From: Agromyces kandeliae
GTDB lineage: Bacteria; Actinomycetota; Actinomycetes; Actinomycetales; Microbacteriaceae
Reading direction: 5' to 3'
Assembly: GCF_009674665.1 (NCBI RefSeq)
Contig: NZ_WKJD01000008.1
Location: forward strand, 1 to 64,000
Length of the DNA: 64,000 bases
The position numbers and the translations under genes are program-made. Shown in pieces: positions 7,302-15,666 of the stretch. The first letter of the stretch is position 1, and each line of letters starts with the position of its first letter. Under the pieces are notes generated by a model. The model saw only the letters and a program-made list of their open reading frames with translations. It was not told the DNA's origin and did not search any database.

Positions 7302-8774
7302 TCAGGCGCCGGATCGCTGCGCGCGGGGGCGGGTTCGCGCCGAGGCGGCGGCGCTGCCGGAAGGCCGACGCGCCGTGTGCCTGCCGGGCAGGTCGCCCGC
7401 GCCCGGAGCGCGGCCGGGCACTTCGATCGGCGTCGTCGACGCGACCAGGTCGATCGGGGACGTGCTCGTCGTCGGCAGGTCGACGGGTCGCGTGATCGGC
7501 ACGGCGATCGCCGCCGTGGGCGCCTCCGCATACGCGAGCGCGAAGCGCGGCATCCGCCGGCCGACCGGATGGCGCACGACCCGCAGGCCGCGCGCCACGA
7601 TCAGCCAGCCGAGGCCGATGAGCGCGGCGATGCCCGCCGCCACCGCCGCCACGCCGAGCGCCCAACGCGGGCCCCAGGCGTTCGCGACGGCGCCGACGAT
7701 CGGGGCGCCGATCGGCGTCCCGCCGGAGAGGATGGCCATGTATAGCGCCATGACGCGACCGCGCAGCAGCGGATCGGTCGTGGTCTGCACGTAGCCGTTC
7801 GCGGTCGTCAGCATGGTCACGACCGTGAAGCCGATGAACACGGTGGATGCCGCGAACAGCCAGTAGGTCGGCATGACGGCGGCGACCGCCGACGCGATCC
7901 CGAAGAAGGCGACGGCCCCGATGATGACGCGGATGCGGGCGCGCTCGCGCTTCGCCGCGAGCAGTGCGCCGGTCAGCGATCCGATCGCCAGGATCGACGA
8001 CAGCAGCCCGTACTCGCCGGCGCCGCGGCCGAACTCGACCGCCATCGTCGAGGAGAAGATCGGGAAGTTCATGCCGAACGCGCCGACGAGGAAGACCATC
8101 GTGAACACGACGACGAGGTCGGGGCGGCCGGCGACGTAGCGGAAGCCCGCGACGAACGCGCCGCGCTCGCGGGGGGCCCGCGGCATCCGTCGCAGGTTCG
8201 AACGCCGCAGCCGCGCGAGTGCGTCGAGGACCGCGATGAACGTGACCGCGTTGATGACGAACACCCAGCCGGTGCCGACGAGCACGATGAGCACGCCCGC
8301 GAGGGCCGGGCCGATCATGCGCGCCGCGTTGAACGACGCCGAGTTGAGGGCGACCGCGTTCGACATGTTCGACGACGAGACGAGGTCGGCGACGAAGGTC
8401 TGGCGCGCGGGGATGTCGACGGCGTTCACGATGCCGAGCAGCCCGGCGAAGACGTAGAGGTGCCAGAGTTCCGCGTGCCCGAGGATCAGCAGGAGTCCGA
8501 GCGCGAGCCCGAGCAGCATGAGCGCCGACTGCGTGAACATCAGGATCTTCCGGCGCTCGAAGCGGTCGGCGATGAGGCCGGTCACGGGCACGAGCAGCAG
8601 TTGCGGAGCGAACTGCAGGGCCATCGTGATGCCGACCGCGAGCGCGTCGTTGTCGGTGAGCTCGGTGAGCACGACCCAGCTCTGGGCCGTGGCCTGCATC
8701 CAGGCGCCGATGTTGGAGACGAGCGCGCCGATGAACCAGATGCGGTAGTCGACGGAGGCGAGGGAGCGGAACAT
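7302..8774 (-). CDS. MFS exporter, DHA3-type
   Basis: The 490-residue membrane protein has about twelve transmembrane helices and the loop-2/3 signature GLIADRFERRKIL, fitting the DHA3 branch of major facilitator exporters (drug, macrolide or siderophore efflux). Its last 90 or so residues form a long Ala/Pro/Thr/Arg-rich cytoplasmic tail that is unusual for the family and probably disordered. The ATG at 8774 is only five bases after the stop of the MarR gene, so the two form an operon and MarR probably controls this pump. The substrate is unknown. The 170 bases to the next gene hold GC-rich imperfect inverted repeats but no gene. Confidence 0.85.
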   Translation of the reverse strand: MFRSLASVDYRIWFIGALVSNIGAWMQATAQSWVVLTELTDNDALAVGITMALQFAPQLLLVPVTGLIADRFERRKILMFTQSALMLLGLALGLLLILGHAELWHLYVFAGLLGIVNAVDIPARQTFVADLVSSSNMSNAVALNSASFNAARMIGPALAGVLIVLVGTGWVFVINAVTFIAVLDALARLRRSNLRRMPRAPRERGAFVAGFRYVAGRPDLVVVFTMVFLVGAFGMNFPIFSSTMAVEFGRGAGEYGLLSSILAIGSLTGALLAAKRERARIRVIIGAVAFFGIASAVAAVMPTYWLFAASTVFIGFTVVTMLTTANGYVQTTTDPLLRGRVMALYMAILSGGTPIGAPIVGAVANAWGPRWALGVAAVAAGIAALIGLGWLIVARGLRVVRHPVGRRMPRFALAYAEAPTAAIAVPITRPVDLPTTSTSPIDLVASTTPIEVPGRAPGAGDLPGRHTARRPSGSAAASARTRPRAQRSGA

Positions 8775-8779
8775 GGATC

Positions 8780-9247
8780 TCACTGGTCGGTGAGCCTCCT
8801 GAGGATGTCGGTGGCGGCGCCGAGCGTGTCGCGCTCGTCGGGGGAGAGGGTGGCGAACCGCTTGGCGAGCCAGGCGTCGCGACGACGTCGGGTCTCGCGG
8901 ACGATCTCGTGACCCGCCTCGGTCGCGTGGAGCAGCACCTTGCGGCCGTCGTCGGGCGAGCTCTCGCGCACGAGCAGGCCCGACTCGACGAGGCAGTTCA
9001 CGGTGCGGTTCATCGACGGGGGAGTGACCCGCTCGAGCTCCGCGAGCCGGCCGGGGGTGAGCGGGCCCTCGCTCGCGGTCCATGCGAGCGCGGCGTACTG
9101 CGTGGCGCTGAGCTCGGCGTCGGCGCGCTCCTGGCGGATGCGTCGGGCGAGTCGCATGACCGCGAGGCGGAACTCGGTGCTCTGCTCTGCGAGGGACGGC
9201 CGCCGTGTTCGGGGATGCGCGCCCGTCGAGGCGAGGATGTCGGTCAT
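8780..9247 (-). CDS. MarR-family transcriptional regulator
   Basis: The 155-residue protein has a central winged helix-turn-helix (LTPGRLAELERVTPPSMNRT and the DGRKVLLHAT wing) flanked by dimerisation helices, the MarR plan. It is the first gene of a two-gene operon with an MFS exporter and probably represses it until a toxic ligand binds. No Shine-Dalgarno is visible; instead TAGGCT ends six bases before the ATG, suggesting a leaderless mRNA. The promoter overlaps TTAG/CTAA palindromes that are likely its own operator, implying autoregulation. Confidence 0.88.
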   Translation of the reverse strand: MTDILASTGAHPRTRRPSLAEQSTEFRLAVMRLARRIRQERADAELSATQYAALAWTASEGPLTPGRLAELERVTPPSMNRTVNCLVESGLLVRESSPDDGRKVLLHATEAGHEIVRETRRRRDAWLAKRFATLSPDERDTLGAATDILRRLTDQ

Positions 9248-9251
9248 GTCG

Positions 9252-9277
9252 TTAGCCTAACAAATTAGTGTGCCTAA
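9252..9277. promoter_or_regulatory. MarR operator overlapping a leaderless promoter
   Basis: TTAGCCTAA (9252-9260) and TTAGTGTGCCTAA (9265-9277) are two TTAG...CTAA palindromes. On the minus strand the -10-like TAGGCT (9259-9254) lies inside the first and ends six bases before the marR ATG. MarR dimers bound here would block the promoter. The AT-rich sequence stands out from its GC-rich surroundings. Confidence 0.6.
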
Positions 9278-9349
9278 TGATTCCCGCGCGATTTCCCGTA
9301 GACTCGCGTCGGTAACACCCTCGAAACGCTCGACTGGAACAGTCAGGAC

Positions 9350-11077
9350 ATGGGAAGCCTCTTCGACGGATACGCGGCGACGCGGTCGAGACGGCGGAGT
9401 CGTGAACGACCGTGGGACGAGATGTTCCCCTCCGACTCCGTCAGCGTTCGCGAGCCCTACCGGGAGCTCTACCCCGCGCTGGCGCGGATGACCCAGGACG
9501 AGCTCCGCGGCCGCACCGACGCGCTCGCGAGCAGCTACCTCGCCCAGGGCGTCACGTTCGACTTCGCGGGCGAGGAGCGGCCGTTCCCGCTCGACGCCGT
9601 GCCCCGCGTGATCGCGGCGCGGGAGTGGAACGTGGTCGAGGCCGGCGTCGCGCAACGCGTCCGAGCGCTGGAGCGGTTCCTCGGCGACGTGTACGGCCCG
9701 CAGAACTGCGTCCGCGACGGCGTGATCCCGGCGGCGCTCATCAGTTCGTCCAGCCACTTCCATCGGCAGGCAGCCGGGATCGTCAGCGCGAACGGCGTGC
9801 GCATCCACGTCGCCGGCATCGACGTCATCCGCGACGAGGTCGGCGACTGGCGCGTGCTCGAGGACAACGTGCGCGTGCCGAGCGGGGTCAGCTACGTGAT
9901 CTCGAACCGTCGCGTGATGGCCCAGACCCTGCCCGAGCTCTTCACGTCGATGCGCGTCCGACCGGTCGGCGACTACCCGAACCGACTGCTGCAGGCGCTC
10001 CGCGCGAGCGCACCCGAGGGGGTCGACGAGCCGAACATCGTGGTCCTGACCCCCGGCGTGTACAACTCGGCGTACTACGAGCACACGCTGCTCGCCCGGC
10101 TCATGGGCGTCGAGCTCGTCGAGGGGCGCGACCTGTTCTGCTCGGGCGGCCGGGTCTGGATGCGCACGACCGCCGGCCCCACCCGCGTCGACGTGATCTA
10201 CCGCCGCGTCGACGACGAGTTCCTCGATCCGCAGCAGTTCCGGCCCGACTCGGTGCTGGGCGCGCCGGGACTCATGCTCGCCGCCCGGCTCGGCCACGTC
10301 ACGATCGCGAACGCGGTCGGCAACGGCGTCGCCGACGACAAGCTCGTGTACACCTACGTCCCCGACCTGATCAGGTACTACCTCGGCGAGGAGCCGATCC
10401 TGCCGAACGTCGACACCTGGCGGCTCGAGGAGCCCGAGGCGCTCGCCGAGGTGCTCGACCGGCTCGACCAGCTCGTGGTCAAGCCCGTCGACGGCTCCGG
10501 CGGCAAGGGGCTGGTGGTCGGTCCCGATGCCTCGCGCGGCGAGCTCGCCGACCTGCGCGCCCGACTCCTCGCCGACCCGCGAGGCTGGATCGCGCAGCCA
10601 GTGGTGCAGCTCTCGACGCTGCCGACGCTCGTCGAGGACGGCATGCGTCCCCGCCACGCCGACCTGCGCCCCTTCGCGGTGAACGACGGCGAGAACGTCT
10701 GGGTGCTCCCCGGCGGGCTCACGCGCGTCGCGCTGCCCGAGGGGCAACTGGTCGTCAACTCCAGCCAGGGCGGCGGGTCGAAGGACACCTGGGTGCTCGA
10801 CGACTCGGTCACGACCGGCCCGGTCGCGGGCATCGTGCCGAGCCCGAACCCGTCAGGAGCGGGCGTCGGGTCGATCGTCGCGGACCAGGCGACCGCGCCC
10901 GTGACCGCCGCCATCCCGCTGCTCGGCGACGGCGCCGCCGCCAGCCCGCACCACCGGCACCGTCCGGAGTCCTCGCCGCAGGACGAGGACGCCCCGGTCC
11001 GGCAGCAGCAACAGCAGCAGCAGCAGCAGCAGCGACCGTCGCGACGTCCGACCCGAGGGGAGGCGGAGCCATGCTGA
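9350..11077 (+). CDS. Circularly permuted ATP-grasp protein
   Basis: The 575-residue protein belongs to the circularly permuted ATP-grasp family (formerly DUF404/DUF407). Visible landmarks are WRVLEDNVRVPSG, the VDVIYRRVDDEFLDP segment, the nucleotide-binding region VVKPVDGSGGKG, and a DLRPFAV stretch. Such enzymes are predicted to form amide bonds on peptides using ATP, but the reaction is undetermined. The last 60 residues are a disordered tail with a run of ten glutamines. The gene heads a three-gene set: the next start (11071) overlaps its stop by seven bases, and a transglutaminase-like gene follows. This trio is a recognised conserved neighbourhood of unknown function. Confidence 0.88.
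   Translation: MGSLFDGYAATRSRRRSRERPWDEMFPSDSVSVREPYRELYPALARMTQDELRGRTDALASSYLAQGVTFDFAGEERPFPLDAVPRVIAAREWNVVEAGVAQRVRALERFLGDVYGPQNCVRDGVIPAALISSSSHFHRQAAGIVSANGVRIHVAGIDVIRDEVGDWRVLEDNVRVPSGVSYVISNRRVMAQTLPELFTSMRVRPVGDYPNRLLQALRASAPEGVDEPNIVVLTPGVYNSAYYEHTLLARLMGVELVEGRDLFCSGGRVWMRTTAGPTRVDVIYRRVDDEFLDPQQFRPDSVLGAPGLMLAARLGHVTIANAVGNGVADDKLVYTYVPDLIRYYLGEEPILPNVDTWRLEEPEALAEVLDRLDQLVVKPVDGSGGKGLVVGPDASRGELADLRARLLADPRGWIAQPVVQLSTLPTLVEDGMRPRHADLRPFAVNDGENVWVLPGGLTRVALPEGQLVVNSSQGGGSKDTWVLDDSVTTGPVAGIVPSPNPSGAGVGSIVADQATAPVTAAIPLLGDGAAASPHHRHRPESSPQDEDAPVRQQQQQQQQQQRPSRRPTRGEAEPC
11003..11032 (+). repeat. CAG triplet tract encoding ten glutamines
   Basis: Ten consecutive Gln codons, CAG except one CAA at the third position, lie in the C-terminal tail of the ATP-grasp gene. 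Such a simple-sequence tract can change length by slippage in steps of one residue without breaking the frame. Polyglutamine runs this long are unusual in bacterial proteins. Confidence 0.95.
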
Positions 11078-12000
11078 GCCGCATCGCGGAGAGCCTGTTC
11101 TGGATCGGCCGGTACATCGAGCGCAGCGACGGCACGGCGCGCATCCTCGACGTCCACCTCCAGCTCCTGCTCGAGGACCCCTGGATCGACGAGGACTCGG
11201 CCTGCCGCGCCCTGATGGCGGTCATGGGGAGCGAGCCCAACGACGACGTGAGCCTCGGCCCGCAGGACGTGATCGCGCTGCTCGCCGTCGACCCGCACCA
11301 TCCGGCGTCCATCGCCCACTCGGTCACCGCGGCGCGCGAGAACGCGCGCCGGGCGCGGGAGATCGTCTCGACCGAGCTCTGGGAGGCGATCAACCACACG
11401 AATGCGCGGATGCCCCGCCACGTGGCATCCGACAAGACCCACGAGTTCTTCCGTTGGGTGCGCGACCGTTCCGCGCTCGCGGTCGGCGTCGTCGACTCGG
11501 CCTCGAGCCGTGACGAGGCCTGGCACTTCTTCAGCCTCGGCCGAGCCGTGGAGCGGGCCGACATGACCGCACGCCTGCTCGCGACGCGATCGCTCACCGA
11601 GGCGAGCGGGCCGAGCTGGACGACCATCCTGCGCAGCTGCGGCGGCTACGAGGCGTACCTGCGCAGCTACCGCGGGGTTCCGTCGACGCTCTCGGCTGCG
11701 GAGTTCCTGCTGCTCGACCGGCTGTTCCCGCGCTCGATCATCTCGAGCGTCATCCGCGCCGAGGAATCGCTGCGCGAGATCGACCCGCGTGCGGGCCGCG
11801 TCGGCGTCACCGACCAGGCGCAGCGGTTGCTGGGCCAGATCCGCTCCGAGCTCGAGTACCGGCCCATCGGCGACATCCTGCACGACCTCTCGGGGAACAT
11901 GGAACGCGTGCAGGAGTTCGTCTCGGCCGCGACCGATGCGATCCGCCAGCGCTACTTCCCGACGAGCGCGGTGCCCGTCTGGATCGGGGAGGTCTCATGA
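11071..12000 (+). CDS. Alpha-E domain protein (DUF403)
   Basis: The 309-residue, largely helical protein starts MLSRIAESLFWIGRYIERSD, the hallmark opening of the alpha-E family, and keeps further family segments such as FFSLGRAVERADMTARLL and an FLLLDRLFPRS stretch. Alpha-E proteins accompany circularly permuted ATP-grasp enzymes and transglutaminases in many bacteria; they are thought to act in the same peptide-modifying system but no reaction has been established. The ATG at 11071 overlaps the ATP-grasp stop by seven bases, with a GAGGGGAGGCGGAG ribosome site in front. Its own stop overlaps the next start (ATGA, 11997-12000), so all three are coupled. Confidence 0.9.
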   Translation: MLSRIAESLFWIGRYIERSDGTARILDVHLQLLLEDPWIDEDSACRALMAVMGSEPNDDVSLGPQDVIALLAVDPHHPASIAHSVTAARENARRAREIVSTELWEAINHTNARMPRHVASDKTHEFFRWVRDRSALAVGVVDSASSRDEAWHFFSLGRAVERADMTARLLATRSLTEASGPSWTTILRSCGGYEAYLRSYRGVPSTLSAAEFLLLDRLFPRSIISSVIRAEESLREIDPRAGRVGVTDQAQRLLGQIRSELEYRPIGDILHDLSGNMERVQEFVSAATDAIRQRYFPTSAVPVWIGEVS

Positions 12001-12842
12001 GCCGACTTCGCATCGTCCATCGCACGGGCTTCTCGTACGAGGAGGCCGCGACCGCCTCCTACAACGAGGCGCGGATGCTGCCGTACTCGGGCGGCGAGCA
12101 GTTCGTGATGCACGCCGCGCTCGACATCCGCCCCGGCGCGACCCAGCACGCCTACCTCGACTACTGGGGCACGCGCGTCTCGACGTTCGAGGTGCTGACG
12201 CCGCACCGGGAGCTCTCGGTGACCGCGACGAGCGTGGTCGAGGTGCGTCCGGTGCCCGGCCGCGGCCCCGAGCCGACGTGGGGGGAGCTCGCCGCCATCC
12301 GCGTCTCGAGCGTGCCGTTCGTCGAGTTCACGACGCAGACGGATGCCACCGAGCCCCCCGACGAGGTCGCCGCGCTCGCCGCGGAGATCGCCGGCGAGGG
12401 CATGCCGGTCGGCGAGACCGCGCTCGAGATCAGCCGTGCCATCGGCGACGCCGTCGAGTACGTCACGGGCGTGACGGCGGTCAACTCCACGGCCCGGGAG
12501 GCGTGGTCCGAACGCAAGGGCGTCTGCCAGGACATGGCGCACCTCGTCGTGGGGGCCCTCCGCTCGGTCGGCATCCCGGCCCGGTACGTGTCGGGGTACC
12601 TGCACCCCGACCGCGAGGCGCCCGTCGGCGTGACGGTCGCCGGCGAGTCGCACGCGTGGGTGGAGTGGTTCTCCGGCACCTGGCGCGGCTACGACCCCAC
12701 CAACCTCGCGGAGGCGGGCGAGTTGCACGTGCTCGTCGGGCGAGGACGCGACTACACCGACGTGGCCCCGCTCCGCGGGGTGTACGCGGGCCCGAGTGCA
12801 TCCGAGCTGTTCGTGTCGGTCGAGGTCACGCGCGAGGCCTGA
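11997..12842 (+). CDS. Transglutaminase-like cysteine protease-fold protein
   Basis: The 281-residue protein combines the bacterial transglutaminase-like N-terminal domain (LRIVHRTGFSYEEAATASYN) with a core carrying an intact Cys-His-Asp triad: Cys177 in GVCQDMAH, His219 in ESHAWVEW and Asp233 in GYDPTN. Members may cut or rearrange amide bonds rather than cross-link proteins. It has no signal peptide, so with the ATP-grasp and alpha-E partners it probably works in the cytoplasm, perhaps as the hydrolytic counterpart of the ligase. The start is fixed by the ATGA overlap with the alpha-E gene. Confidence 0.9.
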   Translation: MSRLRIVHRTGFSYEEAATASYNEARMLPYSGGEQFVMHAALDIRPGATQHAYLDYWGTRVSTFEVLTPHRELSVTATSVVEVRPVPGRGPEPTWGELAAIRVSSVPFVEFTTQTDATEPPDEVAALAAEIAGEGMPVGETALEISRAIGDAVEYVTGVTAVNSTAREAWSERKGVCQDMAHLVVGALRSVGIPARYVSGYLHPDREAPVGVTVAGESHAWVEWFSGTWRGYDPTNLAEAGELHVLVGRGRDYTDVAPLRGVYAGPSASELFVSVEVTREA

Positions 12843-12882
12843 CCTCGCGTCGCCGGGCGCTCGCCGGTGGCAGGATGAGCGC

Positions 12883-13731
12883 ATGCCGACGTTCACCGAC
12901 CCGCAGGGCGTGCGTATCCACTACCAGCACTGGCGCGTGCCCGAGCCGGTCGCAGTCGTCCAGCTGGTGCACGGCGTGGGCGAGCACATCGGGCGCTACG
13001 GCGCCCTCGTCGAGGCGCTGAACGCCGCGGGCTACTCGGTCTGGGCCGATGACCACCGGGGCCATGGCCAGACGGGGTTCGAGCAGCACGGCGGCGACCT
13101 CGACCGGATGGGCCGGCTCGGGCCGGGCGGACTGCGCGCGGCGATCCACGACGTGCACCTCTTCACCGGGGTCATCCGCGAGACCGAGGGCGACGGGGTG
13201 CCGCTCGTGCTCCTCGGGCACTCGTGGGGCTCGCTGATGGCGCAGATCCTGCTCGAGCGGCACCCGCACGACTGGGACGCGGTGGTGCTCACCGGCACGG
13301 CGTATCGAACGCCGATCCACATGAACTCGGGCGACCTGAACCGTCGCCACCGGCACCTCGGGACCACCGGACTCGAATGGCTCTCCCGCGATCCGGCGGT
13401 CGCCGAGGCGTTCGTCGCCGACCCGTACACCACCGCGGTGCCGCTGCAGCAGCTGTTCGGGCTGATCGAGGCCGCCCGCCTGCTCGGCCGTCCCGGACGG
13501 GGCCTCCCCGAGGAGCTCCCGCTGCTCATCATGGTCGGCTCCGACGACGCGCTCGGCGGCGAGAAGAGCGCACTGAAGCTCGCGAACGCGTACGCCTCGC
13601 GCGGCGGCCTCGCCGACGTCACCCTCACCGTCTACGACGGCGCCCGGCACGAGATCTTCAACGAGACGAATCAGGAGGAGGTCCGCGGCGACCTCGTCCG
13701 CTGGCTCGACGAGCGCTTCGCGGTCGACTGA
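12883..13731 (+). CDS. Alpha/beta hydrolase, monoacylglycerol-lipase-like
   Basis: The 282-residue protein has the lysophospholipase/MGL pattern: VQLVHGVGEHIGRYG near residue 26, DDHRGHGQT, the nucleophile elbow GHSWGS with Ser114, and a triad probably completed by Asp221 or Asp222 (VGSDDALG) and His256 (GARHEIFNE). It is likely a cytoplasmic esterase acting on monoacylglycerols or lysophospholipids. No good ribosome site precedes ATG 12883; CAGGAT (12871-12876) ends six bases before it, matching the leaderless pattern in this window. It converges on a histidine phosphatase gene. Confidence 0.85.
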   Translation: MPTFTDPQGVRIHYQHWRVPEPVAVVQLVHGVGEHIGRYGALVEALNAAGYSVWADDHRGHGQTGFEQHGGDLDRMGRLGPGGLRAAIHDVHLFTGVIRETEGDGVPLVLLGHSWGSLMAQILLERHPHDWDAVVLTGTAYRTPIHMNSGDLNRRHRHLGTTGLEWLSRDPAVAEAFVADPYTTAVPLQQLFGLIEAARLLGRPGRGLPEELPLLIMVGSDDALGGEKSALKLANAYASRGGLADVTLTVYDGARHEIFNETNQEEVRGDLVRWLDERFAVD

Positions 13732-13781
13732 GGCGGCCCGGCGGTCGACGTGTCGGCGCACGCGATCGCACCGGCTCCCCG

Positions 13782-14444
13782 TCAGCGCAGGGCGGGGACG
13801 TTGAACCCGATGAGTCGCGGCTGCACCCGCCCGTCGACCCGTTCGAACCGCACCTCGGTCAGTGCGCAGTTCGCGACCTCGGGGAACAGGTCGCGGTAGC
13901 GGTCGGGGTCGACGCCCAGCCAGTCGCACAGCAGGAGCCGGAGCAGCGTGCCGTGGAACACCACGAGCACCCGACGGCCGCGCCGGGACGCCGCCGAGCC
14001 GCCGACCGTGGCGTCGCCGATCCCGAACTCGGCGACGAGCTCGCGCAATGCGGGTTCGGCGCGCGCGATGCCGTCGAGGCCCGATTCGCCGCGGGGGAGC
14101 GGGCTGCGGGCCGGATTCCGGCCGAAGGCCGCCCAGGCCTCGGGCATCCGCTCCTCGAGTTCCCGCGGGGCGAGGCCCTCGCCGTCGCCGAAGTCGATCT
14201 CGACGAGCCTCGGGTCGGTGCGCAGTTCCACGCCGGCCGCCGCGGCGGCGGGCTCGGCACTCGCGTGCGCCCGGGCGAGCGTCGAGGACACGACCGCCGA
14301 GAGCCTCGCGCGCGACGCCCACTCGGCGAGCTGGTCGGCCTGCGCGAGTCCGTTCGCCGTGAGGTCGATGTCGGACGAGCCCGCGTACCGGTGCTCGCCG
14401 TGCCACACGGTCTCGCCGTGTCGTGCCAGGTACAGGGTGGTCAT
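13782..14444 (-). CDS. Histidine phosphatase (phosphoglycerate mutase-like)
   Basis: The 220-residue protein opens MTTLYLARHGET, giving the phosphohistidine RHG at residues 8-10, and has the second catalytic His in the VFHGTLLRLLL segment. Branch-1 histidine phosphatases include broad phosphatases, phosphoglycerate mutases and alpha-ribazole phosphatases; nothing here fixes the substrate. ATG 14444 has GAGGGGGA upstream, and TAGGCT (14491-14486) is a plausible -10 about 40 bases further up. It is divergent from the lipoate ligase gene. Confidence 0.85.
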   Translation of the reverse strand: MTTLYLARHGETVWHGEHRYAGSSDIDLTANGLAQADQLAEWASRARLSAVVSSTLARAHASAEPAAAAAGVELRTDPRLVEIDFGDGEGLAPRELEERMPEAWAAFGRNPARSPLPRGESGLDGIARAEPALRELVAEFGIGDATVGGSAASRRGRRVLVVFHGTLLRLLLCDWLGVDPDRYRDLFPEVANCALTEVRFERVDGRVQPRLIGFNVPALR

Positions 14445-14534
14445 CGCGGCGTCCCCCTCGCAGCCGAACGGATGCTCCGTGGCCGAGCCTACGCCCAGGG
14501 ACGCATGTCGCCGCGGCATCCGTAGGCTTGGGGC

Positions 14535-15584
14535 ATGCACGGTGAGTACAAGGTCCCCGGCGGCAAGCTCGTGATCGTCGACTTCGACGTCGTCGACGGG
14601 GCGATCCGCGACGCGCGCGTCGCGGGCGACTTCTTCCTCGAACCCGACGAGGCGCTCGGCGACCTGAACCGGGCGCTCGACGGGCTGCCCGCGGCATCCG
14701 ACGCCAAGCAGATCGCGGCCGCGATCACGAAGGGGCTGCGCCCCGACGCGGTCATGCTCGGGTTCTCGGCCGAGGCGATCGCCGTTGCCGTGCGCCGTGC
14801 GATGACGGATGCCCGGACCTGGTCGGACTACGAGTGGGAGATCGTGCACGACGCCGCCGTGCCGCCGCGCGTGCACCTGGCGCTCGACGAGGTGCTCGCG
14901 ACTCGCGTCGGCGAGGGCCGGCGCAAGCCGACGCTCAGGTTCTGGGAGTGGGAGGAGTCGGCCGTCGTGATCGGCTCGTTCCAGTCGGTGAGGAACGAGG
15001 TCGATCCCGACGGCGCGTCCCGCTACGGCTTCGACGTGGTCCGCCGCATCTCGGGGGGCGGCGCGATGATGATGGAGAAGGGCAACGTCGTCACCTACTC
15101 GCTGTACGTGCCGGCCGAGCTCGTGCAGGGCATGAGCTTCGCCGACTCGTACGCGTTCCTCGACGACTGGGTGCTGCAGGGGCTGCGCTCGCTCGGCATC
15201 GAGGCGACGTACCAGCCGCTGAACGACATCGCGAGCCCGGCGGGCAAGATCGGCGGGGCCGCGCAGAAGCGCCTCGGCTCGGGCGGCGTGCTGCACCACG
15301 TGACCATGGCGTACGACCTCGACAACGAGAAGATGCTCGAGGTGCTTCGGATCGGCCGCGAGAAGATCAGCGACAAGGGCATCGCGTCGGCGGCCAAGCG
15401 CGTCGACCCGCTGCGGTCGCAGACCGGGCTCGCCCGGGCCGAGATCATCGAGCGGTTGAAGGAGACGTTCGCGAGCCTGTACGGCGCGACGCCCGGGGCG
15501 GTCACGGCCGACGAGCTCGCCGAGGCCGAGGCGCTCGTCGCCTCGAAGTTCGCGACGGAGGACTGGCTGCAGCGGGTCCCCTGA
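14535..15584 (+). CDS. lplA: Lipoate-protein ligase A with N-terminal accessory domain
   Basis: The 349-residue enzyme attaches lipoate to E2 and H proteins. The catalytic BPL/LplA/LipB fold spans about 110-345, with RRISGGGAMM at 170-179 and the catalytic lysine Lys238 in SPAGKIGGAAQ. Residues 1-90 (starting MHGEYKVPGGKLVIV, with DAVMLGFSAE) resemble the LplA accessory domain that normally sits at the C-terminus of bacterial LplA, so the order is reversed. TAGGCT (14523-14528) ends six bases before the ATG and no ribosome site is present: a probable leaderless mRNA. It stands alone, divergent from a phosphatase gene. Confidence 0.87.
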   Translation: MHGEYKVPGGKLVIVDFDVVDGAIRDARVAGDFFLEPDEALGDLNRALDGLPAASDAKQIAAAITKGLRPDAVMLGFSAEAIAVAVRRAMTDARTWSDYEWEIVHDAAVPPRVHLALDEVLATRVGEGRRKPTLRFWEWEESAVVIGSFQSVRNEVDPDGASRYGFDVVRRISGGGAMMMEKGNVVTYSLYVPAELVQGMSFADSYAFLDDWVLQGLRSLGIEATYQPLNDIASPAGKIGGAAQKRLGSGGVLHHVTMAYDLDNEKMLEVLRIGREKISDKGIASAAKRVDPLRSQTGLARAEIIERLKETFASLYGATPGAVTADELAEAEALVASKFATEDWLQRVP

Positions 15585-15666
15585 CGGGGAAGCGGCCCGG
15601 GGCGGGAGACCCGGTCCTGTGGAAGCCCTGAACGTGAGGGGGAGTCAGGCCGTCTAGAATCGCCGG

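Noticed and set aside
9257..10747. Minus-strand 496-codon frame opposite the ATP-grasp gene
   Set aside because: Composition is shadow-like (Asp, Arg, Val, Gly, His), it has no motif, and the plus strand has a clear family match.
11003..11032. CAG tract as part of a CRISPR or tandem-repeat array
   Set aside because: A pure triplet tract in frame within a coding tail; no spacers and no cas genes.
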